A DNA stretch of 64,000 nt from Cunninghamia lanceolata. Taxonomy: Eukaryota > Streptophyta > Pinopsida > Cupressales > Cupressaceae. Shown piece after piece: positions 10,944 through 22,013 of this stretch. The translations under genes and the position numbers were made by a program. Numbering within the stretch: the stretch's first letter is position 1; each line of letters opens with the position of its first letter. The notes under the pieces were generated by a model. The model did not search any database and had not been told where the DNA came from. It was given only the letters and a program-made list of their open reading frames with translations. The stretch lies in contig BSBN01000213.1 of NCBI GenBank assembly GCA_027924645.1, forward strand, positions 35,962,501 to 36,026,500, written 5' to 3'.

Positions 10944-11658
10944 TCAGAGTTTAGGTTGAGACGCTCCTAAAGAGGAAGCAAGTGTAGCTAGATCTACACA
11001 AGATGAAGAGTCAGCAAAAGCACGGTTGGTGGGGATCACAACTTCTGGTTTTGGGTGAATGGAGTTACAGTATTGATAGGGGTTAGGGTCACCTTGAATG
11101 GTGATCTCTTGACCTTCATGTGGGAACTTGATACATTGATGGTATGTTGAAGGTACTGCTTTTAGAGCATGTATCCATGGTCGCCCAAGAAGAATATTGT
11201 ATGCTAGCTCCATGTCGAGGACTTGACAAGCTACATCTTTTACCACGTGGCCCACTCTAATTGGTAGGGTAACAATTCCTTTGGATGTTCTCTCCTCCTC
11301 ATCATAGGCTTTTATGGTGATTTTCCTTTTAGGATCTATAGCTTTCTCTGAAAACCCCAATGTAAGGATTAGCTTTAAGGTGCAAATATTCAAGCTAGCT
11401 CCTCCATCTATTAGGACCCTCTTCAATATGAAGGGAAGCATTATGGGGTTGGGTAATTGGCATATCATCCTTCTCAGTAAATGATAGGGAATGTGGTGAG
11501 GTAATGTGACCAACCATGGTTTGGAATTGTTCTTCAGCAAGGTTTGTGGGAACGGAGGCTTCTGCTAAGGCTTTGTCAAGTATGGACCTATGAGAAGGAG
11601 ATAGACACAAAACTTCCAAGATGGAGATGTGGGCAGGTGTTTTGTGGAGTTGATCCAC
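10944..11658 (-). pseudogene. Element A protease
   Basis: Two overlapping minus-strand frames (11,658-11,395 and 11,540-10,944) cover this part. The second contains RVLIDGGASLNICTLKL, a retropepsin active site of DGGA type with the Asp kept, then AYNILLGRPWIHALKAVPST and YHQCIKFPHEGQEITIQGD, a pattern typical of Tat/Ogre proteases. A frameshift near 11,420-11,540 joins the upstream frame, which reads LSPSHRSILDKALAEASV. The enzyme would process the Gag-Pol polyprotein. Stops and the frameshift suggest it is dead. Confidence 0.82.
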
Positions 11659-12087
11659 GATACTGTATTGGTTGGTCGGTGGAGCGGAGGCTCCTCTAAG
11701 GGTGACTCTGTTACTACGGGTAGTAACATTGCAATCTGGATCTTTGTTTATAATGATTACATTGATATGTGAATCACTTTCATAGATATGGTTAACAACA
11801 TATTCATAACCGACATTTGTGTAGTTTGCATTGTTAGAGCCATTGTTGTTTCTGTTGGAAGGTCCTCCCTGCTCGTAGTTAGGAAGAGGATCCTTGAATG
11901 CCTCATGATCGTTGTTGGAGGTATGTCCGTGAGATTTTCCATTAAAGGATATTTTGTTTTGCTCTATTAAGTCTTGGATTATATGTTTGAGTGCAATACA
12001 ATCATTTGTCTTGTGCCCCCTGTTTCAGTGGTATTCGTAGAAGTCATTGTCGTTCCATCAGTGGGGTTTGACCTTTGGTTCGTACTC
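11659..12087 (-). pseudogene. Element A nucleocapsid region with Tat-type zinc motif
   Basis: On the minus strand, just below the capsid frame, the sequence reads FYEYH, then a stop, then NRGHKTNDCIALKHIIQDLI. This is the CxxH..GHxTxDC motif of Tat/Ogre gag proteins, here with the first Cys read as Tyr. It is followed by an Asn-rich stretch around 11,757-11,942. Several stops and phase changes occur. Compare the intact form in element E (C152, H155, H160, C165). Confidence 0.65.
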
Positions 12088-13242
12088 TCATGCTGAGGGA
12101 AGCATTATGAGATTGTTGGTGATTAGCTTCCATAGGGCAGTTTCTAGTGACTCATCCAAAGGTGTGAACTTTCTCCTAGGCTGAAAGTTGGTGAACCTAG
12201 ATTTGGTATTTCTTGGTTTGTCATGTGTGGGGTTATTTTGAGGTGTTGATAGGTTGAAAATTGGTTGCTTAGGTGCTGCATTTTTGGCATCTACTACCCC
12301 GTCGTTCACAATGTTTTTATTTTTCGTCCAGAATCTAGGTTTGTCGTTGTTGGTGTTGGTACTAGGAGTGTCTTTATAGAGCTTGATTTGACCTTTCACG
12401 ATTAGGGCTTTTTCTATGATGAGGCCCATCTCAATGACCTTGCTAAAAGAAGTAGGACATTGGATTTGGATTTGGTAGCTTAGGTCCGTTTGCAGATTGT
12501 GGATGAACATTTCTAGCATCTGTTTCTCTGGCATTTGGTGTGGGCACTTGCTTGCTAGTTGTCTCCATCTCTGTAAGAAGGCAGCAAAAGATTCTCCTCC
12601 TTTCTGTTTAGTGTTACAAAGATCCAATATTGAGGTGTCGTGCTCAATATTGTAAGAGAAGTGGGTGACAAATTTGTCTACAAGCTCATTGAAGGTTTTA
12701 ATATTGGGTGGCAGTCTAGAGAACCATTCCATGGCTTGCCCACCTAGGCTTCGTGGGAAGAGTGGCATAAGGTAGGTTTCGTTATGTGCGACCTCGAGAC
12801 AAGTAGCGTTGAATTCTCTGATGTGATCCCTTGGGTCACCCTTTCCTTGATATTTGTCAAACTTAGGCACCTCAAATTTTGAGGGGAAAGGTATCATGAC
12901 CAAGGCCCTATCAAAAGGATATGGTGAAATATCCTCTAGGGTGTAGTGTTTAGTTGATGCCCCTAATTTCATGTCTAAAATTTGTTGTTGGAGATCTTCA
13001 TATTTTTGGTTCATTAGACTTAGGGCATCTAAGGAGTCAGTTGTTGCTTTACTCTTATCTACGGGTATTTCATCATGTCTACTTCCTTCAGGGATTCTTT
13101 CTTTGTCAATTTCTTTGAGAGCCTCTACATCATACTCCTTAGGGAGTTTGACTCCTAGACTTGCTAGATGTAAAAAGAATTTTGTTGGGTCTTGGGCAAG
13201 CACTTTTTCTAGTAGGCATTGAAATTTTGGATTATGCTGCAT
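12088..13242 (-). CDS. Element A gag (capsid domain)
   Basis: A 384-codon open frame. The first 100 residues are a charged leader (LHLASLGVKLPKEYDVEAL; then LMNQKYEDLQQQILDMKLG). The retrotransposon gag domain follows: FEVPKFDKYQGKGDPRDHI, FPRSLGGQAMEWFSRLPPNI, FNELVDKFVTHFSYN, SFAAFLQRWRQLASKC and MFIHNLQTDLSYQIQI. It would form the virus-like particle. The C-terminal part is basic and Asn-rich (KPRNTKSRFTNFQPRRKF). The frame ends by stop before the zinc motif. Start at 13,242 is the first Met of the open frame. Confidence 0.9.
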   Translation of the reverse strand: MQHNPKFQCLLEKVLAQDPTKFFLHLASLGVKLPKEYDVEALKEIDKERIPEGSRHDEIPVDKSKATTDSLDALSLMNQKYEDLQQQILDMKLGASTKHYTLEDISPYPFDRALVMIPFPSKFEVPKFDKYQGKGDPRDHIREFNATCLEVAHNETYLMPLFPRSLGGQAMEWFSRLPPNIKTFNELVDKFVTHFSYNIEHDTSILDLCNTKQKGGESFAAFLQRWRQLASKCPHQMPEKQMLEMFIHNLQTDLSYQIQIQCPTSFSKVIEMGLIIEKALIVKGQIKLYKDTPSTNTNNDKPRFWTKNKNIVNDGVVDAKNAAPKQPIFNLSTPQNNPTHDKPRNTKSRFTNFQPRRKFTPLDESLETALWKLITNNLIMLPSA

Positions 13243-15729
13243 TTGAAAGATCTCCTCCGTGGAAATCTCTTCGTCACTTTAGTGATCATTGAGAACACTT
13301 TTCTCTGCCATTTCTAACTGTTTTTGTTTTTGTAATCTTGTTAAGACCATGCAAGGTAGTAAAGAAATGGGATGGAGTGAAAAAGATTCTTGAGCAAGAT
13401 GCTAGGATGATACAAGGTTTTAGCAAGGTTCTTCTGAGATCTATGTGGTATCAAACAAGTTTGGGTATACAAAAGCTGTAGTCAAAGTAGGGATGTTAGA
13501 AATCCAAATACTTGACATTGACTAGTCTTATATAAGCCACTAGTAGAGTGTCGAGAGAAAGGATAAGTAACCCTTGATATTGGACACTTACTAGGTTTGT
13601 TTGAGTATTGATTGTGATCTAGAATAATTTGGCTATAACCTTGTTGGAAATTTGGAAGAAATTGGCAAGATTTTGGACCAAAAAAGTAGATATGATATGG
13701 AAAAGAAGAAGAAATAGTTGATTTGCAAGGTCTTAATCAGATTTTTGGAAACTGAATAGGTTTGGAGATGGTTTTTGAACAGTTTTTGACAGTTTTGCAC
13801 TTGGAAGGTACTGAATTTTGCTCTCTGGTTTAAATGCGTTACAATAGAAGTCAAATGCACCAGGAGTCGGAGTAAATGCACAACTCTAGTTTTGTTCAAA
13901 TGCACCGCAGAATATATCAAATGCACAAAAAGTCGAAGCAAATGCATCGCTAGTCGAGGCAAATGTGCAATTCTGGTTTTGTTCAAATGCGCTGCAGAAT
14001 ATATCAAATGCACAAAAAGTTGAAGCAAATGCGCCACTAGTCGAGGCAAATGCACAATTCTCATTTCTTGCTTGGATTTTCAAAGTTTTCAAACTGTTTT
14101 CAGGATCTTTCAACTTTTTGGTTTGAAAAACTTGGTGTTTCTAACTGTTCTGATGTTCAATTATGGCAAAAGCACAGCAAACACATAGAAGTTTTGCATG
14201 ATTTTTATCTTTTTATATTTTTTTTGTATTTTTTTGACTATTTTGACTCAAAACAAGTACAACCTAGGTTGGATATGACAATATTTGTTGAATCCTCTAG
14301 TTGTGCTTACTCAAAGCGTGTAGCTCCAGAATCTGGTAGCACTGGCTCCCCTCCATGGCACTCACTTCTCATGCATACCAGATTCAGGTTTCCTTAGGCT
14401 CGTACCCACACCGAACCTTAGGATTGTCCCTTCTACCTCTATTAAGAGTCACATGAATCGAGGCCGCTTCAAGAACTCTGCCCTTTGCATAAACAAATAG
14501 GGGTTTTTGGCTTGCTATACAACTGGTTCTTAGTCAGGGCAACTGTTCAAGTGGTTACACATGCGGTGGCACTACTCTCCATTATGGAGTCTCCCAACCT
14601 CAAAGGGTTATGCCTTAGAGGGTTTTGGGGGAGGTTGGCCATTGGTGTAAAACAGCAGCACTCGTTGCTTGAGGTTTTCACCTCAAGCACAATTTATTTT
14701 AAGTGGCTTGGTAGGGCTTGGCTTTAGCCTGTTACCACTCAGGGTCGTTCCCACTTGGACAGGCGTGCATCCAAGGGTAGGACCCCGTAAAGGTTTAACA
14801 ATTAGAATGACAAGTCTGGCACTTTGATCACCTAGTTAAGGGGAGAGCATAAGCCTATTGTCATTCGCAAGCATAGAAAACACTTGTTAATCCAACCTAG
14901 TTAAAATTAGAAAAACTAAATGGGCTACTCTACTTGTGCACTCACACAATTGTTAACTTGGAAGTGTTTATATCATAGGATTGTTCATTTTCCCGTTTGT
15001 TAACTTGAAAGTGATTAAGACATAGCAATGTTCATTTTCTCATTTTTAAAGATAGCAGTGGTCTAATCTAGGAAAATAAATGAGCAATGCAAAGATAGCA
15101 ATTTGGGTCCAGTTACTTCCTTCCTAGTTATGAACTATGTGAAGTTTGTATGAAACGCACTTGCTTACTTCTCCCCTAATTAGTCTAAATGAACTAGGCA
15201 AAGCATCTAAATGATCTAATCTAGCTATTAACCCTGCAAAACAACTATTATATCCAACGCATAAAATTAGAAACCCTAAAAATAGCAAGCAGAATCAAAT
15301 GTGCCACACTGCAGCCTGAATGCACAGAAACAGGGAGTGCATGCGGCGTTGTACAAAAGCACAACAACAAAAGGTAAATGCACAAAAACCAGAGGTATAT
15401 GCGCAACTATGACAGATGCATCATTTTACAGTGCAGATGTGCCAAAAGACAGAGTAAATGCGCAACTTAAACACAAGCACCAAAATAGTGGTCAAATGCA
15501 TCGTTGCAGGGGTCAAATGCACCGAAAGGTCAGATGCACCGATTCATGAGGTAAATGCGTTGCTTTTGGAGTCAAATGCGTCGAATGATCGAATGCGCCA
15601 ACTCGGAAGGTAAATGCGTCATTTCAAAAGTTATATGCGCCAGATGCCTCTGTTAGAAACTTGCTTCGTCACCTGTACGGACCTGTCACTTAAAAACACT
15701 CAATTTTTTGATTAGTAAGAGGGGCAAGG
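13243..15729 (-). other. Element A untranslated leader (primer site to gag)
   Basis: About 2.5 kb lie between the primer site and gag with no convincing coding sequence. Such long leaders are usual for Tat/Ogre elements. An 87-bp unit is tandemly duplicated at 13,878-13,964 and 13,965-14,051. Two clusters (13,840-14,055 and 15,300-15,640) are built from degenerate AAATGC(A/G)C motifs about 20-25 bases apart. Otherwise I see no structure. Confidence 0.7.
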
Positions 15730-15747
15730 GCCCCATGGTGAGCACCA
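15730..15747 (-). other. Element A primer-binding site (tRNA not assigned)
   Basis: The minus strand reads TGGTGCTCACCATGGGGC, starting three bases inside the LTR end. It begins with TGG, the complement of a tRNA CCA tail, and has the length and position of a primer site. I could not match it confidently to a known tRNA. Confidence 0.6.
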
Positions 15748-16108
15748 AAATGTGAGGGGGAAAACAGGTTAATCAAATCAATGAATAATAAAACCCAAAC
15801 ATCAATAGAAGTTGAAAGCAATTAACAAAAGTAAATGTACTGACAACCTCTTTACCTATCGTTTTCCATTGCTCGCCTATTTGTCCTTGATCTTGATGAT
15901 GAAGCCCTCAGAAGCGTCACTCCCTTGCTTGTTTGAAGATGACAAAGATAGAATGGCTCTGATATTCGTGTGATTGAAGGTGAGCTTCAACACACTAAAT
16001 AGAGGATGAGATGAATGCTTAAGAAAATGGGTGCCAAAGGCGCGCTTGATTTCCTATAGCATAAGTTTGCATAAATGATAAGTGATGAAATGAAGAAGGA
16101 GAGGGTGG

Positions 16109-16116
16109 TATTTATA
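16109..16116 (-). promoter_or_regulatory. TATA box of element A LTR
   Basis: The minus strand reads TCTATAAATACC, a canonical plant TATA box. It leaves roughly 330 bp of R and U5 before the LTR end at 15,751. Confidence 0.7.
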
Positions 16117-16389
16117 GAAAAAGGTGAGGGAAGATCAATGGTTTAGAAGAAAAGGAAAGATCAACGGAGGAGGGTTGTTGAGGAACGTGCAACAAATGGA
16201 AGAAAGACATGTGTCATTTGAAAAGCAGTTTTGTTGAGTTAACTCCTCTCTTGATGAGGATGAGATTTGATTTTCTTAAATTAGAATTTATTTTTCTAAT
16301 TTAAGAGAAAGTTTCCTTTAAAGATGCTTTAAAACTGCTTTTGCTTTTGTGTGACAAGAGGAAAGTGTTTTTTAGAAGATAAGAATGGT

Positions 16390-16790
16390 TTTTAAAGATA
16401 AGAATGCATAATTAAATAAAAAAAGATTTTATTTAATTATTTTGTAGATAATTGAGAGGAATAAATAAAATATAGAAATATATTTTATTTTGTGGATATT
16501 TTTGAAGAATAAAATAAAATATAAAAGTATATTTTATTTAGTGGATAATTTAGATTTTATTTAAATAAAATTTGCATTTTATTTAAATTTGGAAGAATAA
16601 AGGTTTTAATTAAATAATTAAAATTATTTAATTATTTTGCAGAATGAAGGTGATGTATATGAATTTAATTAATTAAATAAATGTGTTTATTTAATTAAAT
16701 GAGAGGAAATGAATCAGATAAATAAATGAATTTCTTTATTTATTGATAGGAGAATGTGAATGACGAAATAAATATTTAAAATATTTATTT
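16390..16790 (-). repeat. AT-hairpin array in the U3 of element A
   Basis: About eight imperfect inverted repeats follow one another, made from AATTAAATAAA / TTTATTTAATT blocks and variants with short central loops. Examples are near 16,400-16,440, 16,500-16,545, 16,600-16,640, 16,660-16,705 and 16,765-16,795. Short GC-containing spacers separate them. Confidence 0.75.
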
Positions 16791-16822
16791 AAGTAGAGTC
16801 ATGCCAATTTTAGGTGTATACA

Positions 16823-17890
16823 ATGATAATCCACAAGATTCTTGGAGCTAGTTATTATTGGTCATCTCTCCACAGAGATGTGAAACAATGTGACCAGTGC
16901 CAAAGGATGGGTCAGCCAACCTTCACATAGGAGATGACACTAGACCCTCAGGTGGTTTTAGAACCATTTGAACAATGGGGTATGGATTTTGTTGGACCCA
17001 TCTCTCCAGCATCAGCAGGGAAAGAATACATCTTGGTATGTCCTGACTATGTGACCAAATGGGCAGAAGTTCAAGCATTGCAGTTTGCCCAAAAAGAAAA
17101 AGTTGTTGATTTCCTATATAATAGAATTTTCCTAAGATTTGGAGCCCCAAGAGCTATAGTTTCACATAGAGGTCCAAAATTTAGCTCTCAAGTGATAAAA
17201 TCTTTCAGATATTTGTACCAGGTCAAGCACAGGAAGTCCTCACCTTATCATCCCCAAGAAAATGGACAGGTGGAGATGACAAGCAGAGAATTGGAAAACA
17301 TCTTAACAAGGATAGTAGCAATGAATAAAAAAGATTGGGCTAGCAGATTACATGAAGTAGTATGGGCTTACAACACAAAATGGAAATCAACAACAAAGTT
17401 CTCACTTTATGAATTGTCTATGGAAATAAACCCATATTGTCAATAGAGTTTGAACTACAAACACTCAGGACATCACTTGATATTGGACTACAATTGTCCA
17501 TAGCACATCAAGATCGAATATTACAACTCAATGAGTTGGATGAGATCAAGATGGAGGCCATACAACAGATAGAACTCATTCAGCACCAAAGGAAACAATG
17601 ACATGATCAACATATTAAGAAGAGGACATTTCAGCAAGGAGACTAGGTTCTCTTATATGATTCTAAATTCAAGGAATTCAAAGGGAAATTGCAAACCCAT
17701 TGGATAGGACCTTATGAGATTAAATAAGTCTATGACAATAGAACAATCCATTTGGCACCTATTGATGGAGGGGAAAATACATTTCTTGTGAATGGTCATA
17801 GGATTCACCTCTATCAGCGACCATCCACAAAGGAGAACTTTGTCAAGGATCTATGCTATGTGAGAGAGATCACACTCTCTTGCACAAGTT
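16823..17890 (+). pseudogene. Element C integrase
   Basis: The frame opens at the element A boundary with ILGASYYWSSLHRDVKQCDQ and CQRMGQ, the Cys half of the integrase zinc domain; one TAG follows. The core frame 16,934-17,446 has WGMDFVGPISP, IVSHRGPKFSS (first two acidic positions; the second Asp is replaced, HRG for DRG) and SPYHPQENGQVEMTSRELEN (catalytic Glu). After 17,446 another frame continues with DIGLQLSIAHQDRILQLNEL, then KLQTHWIGPYEI and RIHLYQRP, a GPY/F-like C-terminus. Stops and the lost Asp make it non-functional. It would have joined element cDNA to the genome. Confidence 0.87.
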
Positions 17891-18964
17891 GAAAGATAAG
17901 ATAAAAAATAAAAATAAAATAAAATAAAATAATAAAAAGAAGGGTTGAAAACTAGTAATATGGCGGCCCTTCTCAAAAAAAAAGAAGAAAAAAATAAATA
18001 AAATAAAAGAGGAAGGTTGAAAACTAGTCAAATGGCGGTCTTTCTCACTAAGAGAACTGAAACCCCACAAATGGCAGTTCTCATTTAAATGCAGGTATCA
18101 ATAAGGAGCACCTCTAGAGCTAATTAAGAGCACATCTAGAGCTAGTTAGGAGCACCTCCAACGCTCATGCAATAGAAGAGATTCTAGACCTCCAGAGCCT
18201 ACCCCTTAAAATGTCTAAAAGAAGACACTCAGAAAAAAAGATAATGAAGTCATGATGACCTTATCAACCTCACCCTCAAAAAGAGGTTAGGTCAAGAGTA
18301 TTCATGACAATTAGTCATCGGTAACCCATGTTTTCAATCATTTCACTAATACCATCTACTGACGATGGGAGCTATCCTATCAACCACAAGTTCAGATGAA
18401 GATCCTGTCACTTCACACCCCGCAGACATCATGAAAATCAATGTTGAAGGCTACACATGGAGGATTGGTTGTGTCACATCTTGTGGAGGCAGCAACACTA
18501 AACCCTAGCATGACGTCTAATTATTGCAATGGTAATCTAGGTATTAATTTTGATTAACTAATTACAACAAGTCTTTTCAGTTTTTATTTTCATACAAATC
18601 ACCTGGACTCTCATACACCACCATTACTCCCAAATAAAGCTCAACACATGCCACCCATAGCTAACCACCTGTCACATCAGCTTCATAGCTCTGGAGTGAC
18701 ATAACCCTCTGCAAACCATACTAAATCATAATTTCTAACCTTGAAAACCATAATTTCCACACAACCGACTTAGTAGCCTGCAATACAAGCAAAGAAACCT
18801 TCCTACTAATCACCATCAGGAATTCTTGAAAATTCAAGCAAGAAAATTCAAACTCCAAATTTTAGGAATCAAAGAGTTTCGGAGGTAGGATAGGTCTATT
18901 GTGAGGAGTTTCAAAAGGATAGGCAGGCAAGGTTGAGGGTTTGGAAGATGAAGGGGAATAAACA
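17891..18964 (+). other. Element C spacer with hairpin repeats
   Basis: No gene is seen. Three consecutive inverted repeats occur: GAAGGGTTG...CGGCCCTTCTC (17,939-17,974), GAAGGTTG...GGTCTTTCTC (18,012-18,046) and GAGAACTG...CAGTTCTC (18,051-18,082). They share an internal AATGGC-like stretch and are spaced by A-rich runs. A 24-bp unit containing GAGCACCTCTAGAGCTA is repeated about three times at 18,096-18,165. The rest is plain AT-rich sequence. Confidence 0.65.
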
Positions 18965-21840
18965 TTGGTAATTGTAATTCTTTTTGGAGGTATGGGGGTT
19001 AAGAAGATATCAGAACTAGAGATAGAAGAAGGACTGTTACAAGATCAAGCATCTGCTGATATACTAAGGGTTGTAAGATGGCTCAAGTTCCAAGAGAAAT
19101 TTGAAGGGTACAAAAAAGACATTATGGAGGAGTTCCTCTCTAACTTACAGAACAACAAAACACAAGTAAGAGGAGTCATCATTCCCATCTCTGTATCCAT
19201 CATCATTAGGCTCTCCGAACTCCCAAAAGAAGGTGAGAGGTTCTACCAATTAAAAAACTTGTATACTGATTTGATAAAAGCTTTCTCCATAGACAATGAA
19301 GTTGAAATACAAACACACACTAATAAGGGAGAAGTAAAAGGAATTGTCAAAAACACATGTCCTCAGCCTTGGCAGTCCTTGGCTATGTAGTTAATGAAAT
19401 ACTTCACCTGTGATGGCCAGTTCTCCCTCGTATTAGGGCAAGTTATGAAAATGTTGATATTTCTAAGGCATGGCCACACTCACCCTGAATATAGGATAAA
19501 CTTACCCAATTTCCTATTTTCTACAATTACCTCATTAGCTGAAAAACATCAACAGGGGAAGGGTCATCTTAAACACCATGGCCTTATATACCTCATTGTC
19601 AAGCATCATTTCATCTCCAAGAGGGGAGGGGAGGCCCTATGGAAATCCTTTCTAGATAACACTCATAAGGTCAAGAAAAAGGGGAAGAAGACAGTACTAG
19701 AGTCACCATATACTACTCAAGAAGTAGAGGAGGATAGGCCAGCTCCATCCACTTCCTCCCCAGTTGCTGAGAAAAAGAAAGAGGGAGAGAAGACAGTAGT
19801 AGAGTCATCCTCTACCACTTAGGAAGCAGAGGAGGATAGGCCGGCTCCATCCACTTCCTCCCCATCTGCTAAGAAAAAGAAAAAGGGTAAAGAAATTTTG
19901 GGAGAATCATCCTCTGCATCAGAGGATGAAGAAGTCATACCTAAGGAGGAGTCCCCCAAAATACACCACAAAACAAAATGGAAATTGACATTGGCTGAGG
20001 AATCCACCCTAGCATGAAAGATTAGGGGTGTTATAAGTTCTCCCCAGATTCCAAAAGGGGTAGGTGAAGAGGAAAAAGTAGAGGAGCCTACAGAGACTCA
20101 TGAGCCCCAAAAACATAAGAAGAAGAAGAATGAGGAGCTACCAAGTGTAGACACTCCTCCCATTTTGAGGAGTAAAAGAGGAAGGGTAACTAAGGAAAGT
20201 ACTTTGGAGACCCATGCTCCACAAAATTCTAAAGCACCTGAAGTTGTACCTACTGAGCCTCAAACAATTTCTTCAGATTTGGAAGAAGAGACACAAGCAC
20301 TAGAGACACAAGAACAACAAGTGCTCCAGAGAAGCCAACATAAGAGGTATAAAACCCAAATGGAGAGGGACAATGTGCTCCTTGTTGAGGTGCTTGTTGG
20401 CTTTTGGACCTTAATTACCCCTCCTAAAGATTAGGTTGGGCAATCGCATGCCCAAGAGTCTATTGAAGGAATAAGAACAGAAGAAAACCGGGAATCCATT
20501 CAGATGGAAGGGGCAGAGATAGGAAGCTTTTCCCATCCTTTTGATCAGGAGGATATTGAAATCTCCAAAGAACAATAGCTAATGGAGGCAATTGATAACT
20601 TGAAAAGATAGTTATGGGGAAAACAACTAATCATTATAGACCTTAAAAAGGTCATGCCAGAAAAAGAATCAGCAAAGGACCAGGAGATCAATGACCTAAA
20701 GAAACAAATAGAGAGAAAAGAAATGGTCATTGAGGAAAAGGGAACTGAGATTAAGAAGAAAGATGCAAAGATGATACAGAGGGACATTTAGATGTCTGAT
20801 ATTGTCAAAGCTAGGGATAACAGTATCACCTTAATCTCATCCTTAATTAAGAAACTGCACAATCAAGCCTAGGAGTTGACAAAGGCCAATAACAAAGTTG
20901 ATGACAAAGCAGAGATGATTAAAGAAATGGTTGTTCTAGTACCAAGAGTTGATCAAAGTCACACAAATTGAGCTCTCCCTGAGGACATTTCAGTTGGATG
21001 TCCCTAGGGCATTGATGAATTGAGAAAGAAGGTTCCAAGAGTTTTCTGGTACAACTGTCATGCTCCAGCTATAGAGAGCGGTCTCTGTGATGACTGCCAA
21101 AGTAAAAAACCTTGGAAGAAAAGGTAATGACAATAGCCAATCTTTCTTCAAAAATACTCACATGTAAGCCACTTAGTGGTATTTATGCAATATTCTTAAA
21201 AGAATGGGTCCTTGAAAGAAAACTCTCATTGGTCCTCTCTAACCTCACCGAGACCATAAAGGATGGGAATGATTTCATTAAGGTGTATACGCAAAGTAGT
21301 GATGAGGATAAAAACTTCCTTTGTGAATTGTTTTTGCATAATTTCTTTATTGAAGACCATACATTCTTTATCAATCTTTTTCTAGGGGAATGTCAGTTAA
21401 GGGCATTCATGTCCTTAATGAAAAATCACTAAATCTGGCATGAGAGGATGGAAGCATACACAGAAAAAGTGGCAGAAATAGGCCTATTTCTTCAAAGAGA
21501 ATGCCCAAATCCAATGGCTTTTGAAATTTATTTCAGGTTAGCAATCTGTTCTCTTAGAGCCAAGATATTGCCCCTGTATCAACAACATTTACAAGAATAT
21601 GTTATAGAGTTTGGCTTGTTCATGCACTCCTCAGCTAACCAAATTATGATAATTTGTAAGAAAAGGTGGAATACCTTAACTCAAGATTAGAAAATGAGGG
21701 ACCTAATATCTCTAGCTAACCTTAAATGGTTTATGAGGAAGGTAAGGGTTGTGGTCAAAATGATAGATAAATATAAACAAGAATGGATAGGGGGCACTAC
21801 AAGCCACCCTTGATCATTGAGCCCCTGCCCATGTGGGTTG
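18965..21840 (+). pseudogene. Element C extra ORF (retrotransposon-associated protein of unknown function)
   Basis: Plus-strand frames at 18,965, 19,394, 20,165, 21,112 and 21,448 read as one decayed gene broken by stops, many explained by CAG or CGA becoming TAG or TGA. The N-terminal domain has VRGVIIPISVSIIIRLSELP, GERFYQLKNLYTDLIKAF and SLAMXLMKYFTCDGQFSLVL. A Lys/Glu-rich part follows with a repeated block (EEDRPAPSTSSP and neighbours, about 100 bp, at least twice, 19,680-19,890). A long coiled-coil-like segment follows (20,560-20,960). The C-terminal part reads LSLVLSNLTETIKDGN and EYVIEFGLFMHSSANQ. Related proteins occur in Tat-group elements; the function is unknown. A host origin is not excluded. 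Confidence 0.5.
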
Positions 21841-22000
21841 AATAGCTGGAAGATACGAGATTTCTGGCATGGATACATCAGATTGAGAGATTCAGAGGGA
21901 ATGCTGATACCAACACAAGAACTTGGACAACCTATGAACAAGAATATAACATCTTATAAATCTAGGCTTTGAAAAGTGTAGGAAGACCTGCAAATCCTCA

Positions 22001-22013
22001 AGCTTGGGGGGGA
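22001..22013 (+). other. Polypurine tract of element C
   Basis: AGCTTGGGGGGGA directly precedes TGATGAGTTGCAGG, a plausible LTR start. It is the plus-strand primer site expected at the 3' end of the internal region. Confidence 0.6.

Larger units (their letters stand above)
1..16822 (-). mobile_element. Element A: Tat/Ogre-like Ty3/gypsy retrotransposon, 5' part, split by element B
   Basis: On the minus strand the order is 5' LTR (15,751-16,822), primer site, long leader, gag, zinc knuckle, protease, G-patch, RT, RNase H. The element leaves the window at base 1, so integrase and 3' LTR are not seen. The G-patch between protease and RT and the YEYH..GH..DC knuckle are typical of the Tat/Ogre branch. 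Element B sits inside it at 2,435-10,716. When B and one target duplication are ignored, the minus-strand frame continues across the junction, which shows A was coding when B inserted. Several stops and frameshifts show it is dead now. The right end abuts a plus-strand integrase (element C), so A itself is an insertion. Confidence 0.85.
15751..16822 (-). repeat. Element A 5' LTR
   Basis: In element orientation it starts TGTATACACC at 16,822 and ends CCCCCTCACA at 15,751 (1,072 bp). The partner LTR is outside the window. A strong TATA box lies at 16,109-16,116. The first 430 bp (U3, 16,390-16,790) consist mostly of AT-rich inverted repeats. The right end directly abuts an integrase coding sequence on the other strand. 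Confidence 0.8.

Noticed and set aside
13633..14113. Minus-strand ORFs with repeated HLPRLVAHLL / FASTSGAFAST residues
   Set aside because: Produced by the 87-bp tandem repeat (a multiple of three) in the element A leader; no gag or enzyme motif.
15300..15650. CRISPR-like spacing of short repeats
   Set aside because: The repeat core is only about 8 bases and degenerate, spacing varies, and the setting is a plant retrotransposon leader.
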